Source: Bacteroidales bacterium
GTDB taxonomy: Bacteria > Bacteroidota > Bacteroidia > Bacteroidales > VadinHA17
Direction: 5' to 3'
DNA: 36,861 nt
Assembly: GCA_024763075.1 (NCBI GenBank)
Contig: JANTGF010000042.1
Coordinates: forward strand, 1-36,861
Shown piece after piece: positions 32,551 through 36,861 of this stretch. The notes under the pieces were generated by a model that saw only the letters and a program-made list of their open reading frames with translations, searched no databases and was not told where the DNA came from. The position numbers were made by a program, and so were the translations under genes. Position 1 is the first letter of the stretch, and the number at the start of each line of letters is the position of its first letter.

Positions 32551-33636
32551 ATGGAAGCAGACATCAAACATCTACTTGTATTCAGATTCTCAGCTATGGG
32601 AGATGTAGCCCTTACGGTTCCTGTGATCCGCAATATTCTGGATCATAACAAAAACATAAAAATCACACTTGTTTCAAACCCTGCATTTGTTCATTTTTTT
32701 TTCGGAATTGAGAGACTTACCTTATTCCCTGCTGATTTTAAGAAGAAATACATTGGATTAAGAGGCTTATATCTTCTTTTTAAAGATCTTAAATCCTCAG
32801 ACAACTTTGACTATCTTATTGATTTGCACAATGTTATACGATCACGAATTCTGGCCGTTTTTTTCTCATTGATCGGATTAAAAACTTACCGGATCAATAA
32901 AGGGAGGAAAGAAAAAAAGGCAATAGTATGCGGGAAACACAAAGAAAAGCTGATCCACACTACGGAAAGATATTTACAGGTGTTTGAAAATATTCTTCCG
33001 GTAAGTCCCCTCCCCTCTGCCCCATCAATCCGTCCTGTTGACAATGCGCTGATAAATGCTGAACTATTCATTCAAAAAGAAACTATTCCTGAAAACAATC
33101 AATGGATTGGAATTGCACCCATGGCAAAACATGAATTAAAGAGATGGAGTATTGCGAATATCCAGGCGCTTATGAATTTGATCAGCAAAGATTCCGAAGT
33201 TTATTTTTTTCTTTTTGGGGGAGGAGAAAATGAAAAAAAAGCACTGGACAAAGTTTCCGGTGAAACTAATAATGCTACAAATATTACCGGAAAGTTATCT
33301 CTGGATACAGAACTTGCGCTTATTTCAAAAATGAGTTTCATGATTACCATGGACTCGGCAAACATGCACATAGCTTCATTGATTGGTATTCCCACTGTTT
33401 CAATCTGGGGCGGAACCCATCCCATGACCGGTTTCGGAGCACTCCATCAGCCGGAGGAATATGCCATTCAAATTCCGGAAGCGGAATTAACCTGCAGGCC
33501 CTGTACCATCTATGGCAAAGGAACCTGCAAACGGGGTGATCTGGCCTGTCTAACACGACTCACACCGGAGATGGTTTATGATAAACTTAAAAAACTCAGC
33601 TTGCTAAAAGAAATTAAAAATTCTTCCAATGCTTAA
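32551..33636 (+). CDS. Family 9 glycosyltransferase (heptosyltransferase-like)
   Basis: The protein is 361 aa. GT9 enzymes transfer ADP-activated heptose or related sugars to lipopolysaccharide core on the cytosolic face. The N-terminal Rossmann half begins LLVFRFSAMGDVALTVPVIR, the usual start of the family. The C-terminal half has IGIAPMAKHELKRW and DSANMHIASLIGIPTVSIWG (nucleotide-sugar site, about 268-287), followed by GGTHPMTGFG. There are several cysteines near the end (CRPCTIYGKGTCKRGDLAC). The donor sugar is not certain in Bacteroidota. The gene's 3' end overlaps the next gene by 8 bases. Confidence 0.87.
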   Translation: MEADIKHLLVFRFSAMGDVALTVPVIRNILDHNKNIKITLVSNPAFVHFFFGIERLTLFPADFKKKYIGLRGLYLLFKDLKSSDNFDYLIDLHNVIRSRILAVFFSLIGLKTYRINKGRKEKKAIVCGKHKEKLIHTTERYLQVFENILPVSPLPSAPSIRPVDNALINAELFIQKETIPENNQWIGIAPMAKHELKRWSIANIQALMNLISKDSEVYFFLFGGGENEKKALDKVSGETNNATNITGKLSLDTELALISKMSFMITMDSANMHIASLIGIPTVSIWGGTHPMTGFGALHQPEEYAIQIPEAELTCRPCTIYGKGTCKRGDLACLTRLTPEMVYDKLKKLSLLKEIKNSSNA

Positions 33637-34546
33637 AAAGAGAAATCTCATAATTACGATAAGAAAATATTTCGTTTTGCTTTTTTCCCTGACTCTCCCA
33701 TTTGTTGTTATGAGTCAGGAGAGCAACATGAAAGTAATCAGCTATAACATTTTAAATGGCTTTGACTGGGGAAAAGACACCATGCGGGAAGCAAAACTGG
33801 CAACCTGGATAAATGAGCAAAAACCGGATGTTGTGGCGCTGCAGGAATTATGTGGTTTTACCGCCGAAAAGCTTACTGAGTTGGCTAAAAAATGGGGACA
33901 TAGTTATTCGGTAATCCTGAAAACAGATGGTTATCCGGTTGGCCTGACTTCCAACAAACCCATAGAATTAAAAGAAAAAGTACGGAAAGACTTATGGCAT
34001 GGGATGTTGCATTGTAAAACCTGGAATACGGATTTCTTTGTGGTACATCTTAGTCCGGCTGACTGGCAATTCCGTAAAAAGGAAGCAGAGATCATCACTA
34101 AAAATATAAAAGATTGCTGTACGGAAAACGATCCCTATATTGTTTTGGGTGATTTCAATGCGGTTTCTCCTTTCGATGCCGATTTTAACAAAAACAATCC
34201 ATCCCAGCTGGAAAGATATCGGGAAGGTGACAAGAAAAGTAAAAAATACAAAAACCTTAGAGACGGAGAATACGACTACAGTGTTATATCAGAGTTTCTC
34301 TCCCTGGGACTGACGGATGTTTGCTACCGTTTTTTAAATCCGGAGGAGAACCGCACTTCGTGCCCTACACCCATAAATGTACCCAAATGGTTAACAGCAA
34401 AAGAGATGAAAATCACAAAACACCGCATAGATTATATACTTGTAAGTCGTACTCTTGCTACAAATTGCATAAATGCCAAAATCTTTAACGGTAAGGAAAA
34501 CGATTATTTATCGGATCATTATCCGGTGATGGCAAAGTTTAGATAA
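33629..34546 (+). CDS. Secreted endonuclease/exonuclease/phosphatase-fold protein
   Basis: The protein is 305 aa. A hydrophobic N-terminus (about 12-29, ending VVMSQ) looks like a signal peptide, so the enzyme is probably periplasmic or exported. The metal-dependent phosphoesterase fold is marked by VISYNILNG, DVVALQEL (catalytic Glu), VVHLSP, VLGDFNAV, RIDYILVS and the terminal SDHYPVMAKF (catalytic Asp-His). Members hydrolyse nucleic acids, sphingomyelin or phosphoinositides. The sequence does not choose among them. The start overlaps the glycosyltransferase gene by 8 bases, indicating coupled expression. Confidence 0.82.
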   Translation: MLKKRNLIITIRKYFVLLFSLTLPFVVMSQESNMKVISYNILNGFDWGKDTMREAKLATWINEQKPDVVALQELCGFTAEKLTELAKKWGHSYSVILKTDGYPVGLTSNKPIELKEKVRKDLWHGMLHCKTWNTDFFVVHLSPADWQFRKKEAEIITKNIKDCCTENDPYIVLGDFNAVSPFDADFNKNNPSQLERYREGDKKSKKYKNLRDGEYDYSVISEFLSLGLTDVCYRFLNPEENRTSCPTPINVPKWLTAKEMKITKHRIDYILVSRTLATNCINAKIFNGKENDYLSDHYPVMAKFR

Positions 34547-34630
34547 ATGGATTACCTACCGGAGAAAAGTGATCAGTCAAAAAAATGCCAGCTTAAAAAG
34601 ACAATTTCTCATCTATTATTCAATTATTTT

Positions 34631-34660
34631 TTTCGATTTAACTAAAAAGTAGTATTTTTG
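34631..34660 (+). promoter_or_regulatory. Candidate promoter of the tRNA-Gly/tRNA-Leu region
   Basis: TATTTTTG at 34653-34660 is a full TAnnTTTG -7 box. The -33 region is T-rich (TTTCG at 34631-34635) but lacks a clear TTG. A transcript from here would run about 270 bases through the disrupted tRNA-Gly copy before reaching the intact tRNA-Gly. Confidence 0.48.
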
Positions 34661-34713
34661 CAGCCACAAAGAAGGAATTTAAATAGTTTTAAACTATATA
34701 AATGCGAAAATAG

Positions 34714-34797
34714 TCCCAAATTTGTACAAAGTAAACTTTGATAACAAATTTGAGGATTCTCGAAACTGATGGAATTAAAGTTGCATCAATTTCGGAA
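34714..34797 (+). repeat. Double-hairpin repeat unit A (84 bases)
   Basis: The unit starts TCCC and ends CGGAA. Hairpin one pairs CAAATTTG (34717-34724) with CAAATTTG (34745-34752). The link AGGATTCTCG follows, then hairpin two pairs CGAAACTGATG (34761-34771) with CATCAATTTCG (34784-34794). It is inserted between nucleotides 10 and 11 of the partial tRNA-Gly. Confidence 0.78.
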
Positions 34798-34802
34798 CTC
34801 AG

Positions 34803-34891
34803 TCCCGTCAAATCACAAATCTGTCAAGATTTGTTAATTTGCCGAGGATTCTCGAAAAACTACAAAATCACAGATTTTTTGTTTTTCGGAA
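34803..34891 (+). repeat. Double-hairpin repeat unit B (89 bases)
   Basis: The unit starts TCCC and ends CGGAA like unit A and has the same order of parts. Hairpin one pairs CAAATCACAAATCT with AGATTTGTTAATTTG. The shared link GAGGATTCTCGAAA follows. Hairpin two pairs CGAAAAAC-TACAAAATC with GATTTTTTG-TTTTTCG. It is inserted between nucleotides 15 and 16 of the partial tRNA-Gly. Its hairpin-two half is close to unit C at tRNA-His. Confidence 0.78.
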
Positions 34892-34938
34892 TTGGTAGAG
34901 CACATGGTTATTTATTTAGTTTAACAAACTATATAATT

Positions 34939-35011
<73 letters not shown>

Positions 35012-35016
35012 CAACA

Positions 35017-35042
35017 AAAAGCCGCCAAACGGTGGCTTTTTT
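35017..35042 (+). terminator. Rho-independent terminator after tRNA-Gly
   Basis: AAAGCCGCC-AAAC-GGTGGCTTT is a 9-bp stem (one G-T pair) followed by T residues. It sits 5 bases after the tRNA, so tRNA-Leu may need its own promoter or readthrough. Confidence 0.75.
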
Positions 35043-35078
35043 AGAATTTAAGAATTTGATATAGATTAAAAAATGTTC

Positions 35079-35162
35079 GCCCGGGTGGCGGAATTGGTAG
35101 ACGCGCTGGACTTAAAATCCAGTGGCCTTTGGGTCGTGCGGGTTCAAGTCCCGCCCCGGGTA
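35079..35162 (+). tRNA. tRNA-Leu (TAA)
   Basis: An 84-nt class II tRNA with a long variable arm. Acceptor GCCCGGG pairs with CCCGGGT (one G-T pair). The anticodon loop CTTAAAA gives anticodon TAA. The variable arm covers GTGGCCTTTGGGTCGT. The T-arm is GCGGG-TTCAAGT-CCCGC and the discriminator is A. The 3' CCA is not encoded. Confidence 0.96.
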
Positions 35163-35174
35163 CAAAATTCAAAA

Positions 35175-35217
35175 GAAGCTCCTTGTAATACCTGTTTTAC
35201 AAGGAGTTTTGTTTTTT
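35175..35217 (+). terminator. Rho-independent terminator after tRNA-Leu
   Basis: CTCCTTGTAA (35179-35188) pairs with TTACAAGGAG (35197-35206), followed by TTTTGTTTTTT. It lies 12 bases after the tRNA 3' end. Confidence 0.8.
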
Positions 35218-35296
35218 CAGGTGTAAGAATACCAATATGGACTTAGACTTCACCCTAAAATTGCATCATCCTGGCTAAAATCAAAATAGATAATAA

Positions 35297-35328
35297 AAAG
35301 TAAAATAAGACGTATCTTGTTTTACTTT
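35297..35328. promoter_or_regulatory. Palindromic operator-like site 1 upstream of the Fic gene
   Basis: A 32-base near-perfect palindrome: AAAGTAAAA at the left arm faces TTTTACTTT at the right arm, and the inner TAAGA faces TCTTG with one mismatch. It recurs 40 bases downstream. The spacing and symmetry suggest binding by a dimeric regulator, possibly the winged-helix end of the Fic protein itself. Confidence 0.58.
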
Positions 35329-35336
35329 ACGCTTTA

Positions 35337-35368
35337 AAAGTAAAATAATGTTAATTTTGTTTTACTTT
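35337..35368. promoter_or_regulatory. Palindromic operator-like site 2 upstream of the Fic gene
   Basis: The second 32-base site has the same AAAGTAAAA / TTTTACTTT arms as site 1 and a diverged centre. Its right edge is 23 bases from the GTG start of the Fic gene, so a bound protein would probably block transcription or initiation. Confidence 0.58.
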
Positions 35369-35391
35369 AGGAAAATGAAAAAAATGTAATA

Positions 35392-36534
35392 GTGATAGAA
35401 TTAGAAAAATACACTTCGGGACACTTCGAAAAATCGACAGGCTATAAATATTTTGTCCCAACACCTATTAACAGCGAATGGACATGGAAAACACCATTAA
35501 TAAACCGACTGTTGGAAAAAGCGGCGGTGAAACTTGGTGAACTCAACTCATTTGCACGGCTGGTACCCAATATCGATTTATTCATCCAGTTGCATGTTAC
35601 TAAAGAAGCTGTTGTTTCGAGCAGGATTGAAGGTACAAAAACAAATATGGATGAGGCATTGCTGCCAATAGAAGAGATTCATCCGGAGCGGCGGAACGAC
35701 TGGCAGGAAGTAAAAAACTATACCAATGCCTTAAATTATGCAATTGAGGAACTGGCAAAACTGCCCATCTCATCACGCCTGATTAAAAAAACGCACCAAA
35801 CACTGTTACATGGTGTAAGGGGTGAACACAAATTACCGGGCGAGTACCGGAAGAGCCAGAACTGGATTGGTGGCAACACTCTTGCTGATGCAGTATTTAT
35901 CCCTCCTCAGCATCAACTGTTAAATGAATTAATGGGCGACCTGGAAAAATTCCTGAATAATAACGAGTTGGAAGTGCCTGCCTTAATACGCATCGCTATA
36001 GTTCACTACCAGTTCGAAACCATTCACCCTTTTCTGGATGGAAACGGGCGTATAGGACGACTCTTAATAACATTGTACCTGATTTCGCAAGACATCCTCG
36101 AAAAGCCGCTGTTGTACCTTTCAATGTATTTTGAAAAGAACAAAGGGCTGTATTACGATAACCTGGGCAGGGTACGCAGCCATAACGATATGTTGCAATG
36201 GATCAAATACTTTCTGGTTGGGATTGAACAAACAGCAACAAAAGCTGTGAATACCCTATCGGACATTCTAAAATTAAAAGAACGCATTGAAAAGGAGATC
36301 AACACTTCATTTGGCCGGAGAAGCCATTCGTCTTTGACCTTACTACATGCTCTTTTCAAATACCCTGTAACCACTATTGAAAAAGCACGCACCACCTGTG
36401 GATTAAGTTACAAAGCGGCCAATGACCTGGTTGCGCTCATGCATAAAAAGCATTACTTGACTGAAATGACAGGGCAAAGCCGCAACCGTATTTTTATTTT
36501 TGAACCTTACATTAAAATTTTTGATGGTGATTAA
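35392..36534 (+). CDS. Fic family protein (predicted AMP transferase) with C-terminal winged helix
   Basis: The protein is 380 aa. Fic enzymes transfer AMP or related groups from nucleotides to hydroxyl side chains of target proteins. The inhibitory helix motif SSRIEG (76-81, form S/TxxxEG) sits N-terminal to the core, so this is a class II, self-inhibited Fic. The active site is HPFLDGNGRIGR (212-223), with His212 as base and the Asp/Asn/Arg residues intact. Residues about 305-370 (SLTLLHALFKYPVTTIEKAR and SYKAANDLVALMHKKHYL) form a winged-helix DNA-binding region, as in many Fic proteins with autoregulation. The only usable start is GTG at 35392; a stop at 35368-35370 closes the frame upstream. 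No clear antitoxin gene is adjacent. Confidence 0.9.
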   Translation: MIELEKYTSGHFEKSTGYKYFVPTPINSEWTWKTPLINRLLEKAAVKLGELNSFARLVPNIDLFIQLHVTKEAVVSSRIEGTKTNMDEALLPIEEIHPERRNDWQEVKNYTNALNYAIEELAKLPISSRLIKKTHQTLLHGVRGEHKLPGEYRKSQNWIGGNTLADAVFIPPQHQLLNELMGDLEKFLNNNELEVPALIRIAIVHYQFETIHPFLDGNGRIGRLLITLYLISQDILEKPLLYLSMYFEKNKGLYYDNLGRVRSHNDMLQWIKYFLVGIEQTATKAVNTLSDILKLKERIEKEINTSFGRRSHSSLTLLHALFKYPVTTIEKARTTCGLSYKAANDLVALMHKKHYLTEMTGQSRNRIFIFEPYIKIFDGD

Positions 36535-36684
36535 GCTGATAATGAAAAATACTGATGAACAGGATAGTTCTGCTAACTTAAGAAAAGTAAAGGTTAATGA
36601 GTGATACAATGAGCCTGTCGAATTGTGAGTGGAAGAAATAAAAAGATTTTGTTAGGGATATTTGCTGGCAAATACTGGCATTAA
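36535..36684. other. Degenerate sequence after the Fic gene
   Basis: Short frames such as MKNTDEQDSSANLRKVKVNE (36543-36605) and a frame reading GYLLANTGINAVSMF (ending near 36702) are interrupted by stops in every frame. This looks like a decayed gene rather than functional spacer, but no family is recognised. Confidence 0.35.
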
Positions 36685-36825
36685 TGCAGTTTCAATGTTT
36701 TAGATGCGTTTGAAGTTGTAGATGAGCTTAGTCCGTTGGAATATGCCAGGCTTAAAAAGCATCAAAAGGAACGAGCCAGAAATAAAAACACAAACATACA
36801 GGATAAAGAGGATTTGGGATGGTAG
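36685..36825 (+). pseudogene. Fragment of an unidentified gene
   Basis: The frame is open from a TAA at 36682-36684 to a TAG at 36823-36825, with no ATG. It encodes a charged helical tail including VVDELSPLEYARLKKHQKER. The stop overlaps the ATG of the next frame (ATGGTAG), a spacing typical of coupled gene pairs. The original gene was therefore probably the first member of an operon with the gene at the edge. Identity unknown. Confidence 0.35.
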
Positions 36826-36846
36826 ATGTAGCTGAAATAAAAATAT
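36819..36846 (+). CDS. First codons of a possible HipA-like protein (partial)
   Basis: An ATG at 36819 opens MVDVAEIKIWG before the sequence dissolves into a G run. Short starts of the form VAEIKIWG are seen at the N-terminus of HipA-family kinases, and HipA genes often overlap an upstream partner gene. Nine or ten residues are far too few for a firm call. Confidence 0.25.
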
Positions 36847-36861
36847 GGGGGGGGGGGGGGG
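36847..36861. other. Terminal run of 15 G residues, probable sequencing artefact
   Basis: The window ends in an uninterrupted G run directly after AT-rich sequence. Two-colour sequencing chemistries report missing signal as G, and such runs can survive at contig ends. It should not be read as genomic sequence. Confidence 0.75.

Larger units (their letters stand above)
34704..34903 (+). pseudogene. Partial tRNA-Gly copy split by two double-hairpin insertions
   Basis: Three segments, GCGAAAATAG (34704-34713), CTCAG (34798-34802) and TTGGTAGAGCAC (34892-34903), join to give exactly the first 27 nucleotides of the intact tRNA-Gly at 34939-34965. The bases preceding the copy (AAACTATATAAAT) also resemble those preceding the intact gene (AAACTATATAATT). 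The leader and the tRNA 5' end were therefore duplicated, and the upstream copy then received two insertions in its D-arm. It lacks the anticodon and T-arm and cannot make a tRNA. Confidence 0.85.

Noticed and set aside
34714-34891. Units A and B as introns of a tRNA gene
   Set aside because: The upstream copy lacks the anticodon, variable and T arms, so splicing could not give a tRNA. Neither unit shows group I or group II intron features.

Overview
The window looks like chromosomal DNA of a free-living Bacteroidota, probably class Bacteroidia. It is AT-rich. It carries a type IX secretion component (PorQ) and a large secreted protein with a type IX C-terminal sorting signal. It has a zinc-free type B ribosomal protein L31, a DUF5683/MltD pair next to parAB, and several promoter boxes of the Bacteroidota form TAnnTTTG (best case TTTTG-N19-TATCTTTG upstream of rpmE). 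The order is inferred, not proven. The right edge ends in 15 G residues, which looks like a read artefact at a draft contig end.

Left third (1-10.0 kb): the last 50 codons of a probable family 2 glycoside hydrolase, then a minus-strand run of parA, parB, a DUF5683 protein and an MltD-like LysM lytic transglycosylase (chromosome segregation and cell-wall turnover). Next come a glutaminyl cyclotransferase-like lipoprotein and a small HAD hydrolase. A 550-base spacer follows, then a 975-residue secreted protein built from 14 FG-GAP/VCBS-like repeats.

Middle (10.0-25.1 kb): mostly housekeeping and envelope genes. These are a D-2-hydroxyacid dehydrogenase, a patatin-like phospholipase, an HdeD-like membrane protein, a degenerate thioredoxin-fold protein overlapping coaD, lon, rpmE, a GNAT-like acyltransferase paired with a class V PLP enzyme, a Bax inhibitor-1-like protein, a flippase, tRNA-His, an EamA transporter and a diacylglycerol-kinase-like lipid kinase.

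Right third (25.3-36.9 kb): porQ, cmk, ispH, pfkA and priA, all on the plus strand. These are followed by a DUF6165 protein, a family 9 glycosyltransferase, a secreted endonuclease/exonuclease/phosphatase-fold protein, tRNA-Gly and tRNA-Leu. The end holds a Fic AMP-transferase-like gene behind two near-identical palindromes, gene debris, and the first codons of a possible HipA-like protein.

The most unusual structure is at the tRNA genes. Upstream of intact tRNA-Gly lies a second copy of its first 27 nucleotides, split into 10 + 5 + 12 nt by two related double-hairpin insertions of 84 and 89 nt. Upstream of intact tRNA-His, an insertion of the same architecture abuts a 19-nt internal fragment of that tRNA. 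In both cases the insertion lies in the D-arm of the partial copy, between the likely promoter and the intact gene. This suggests a small repeat family that targets tRNA genes. I do not recognise it as a named family.
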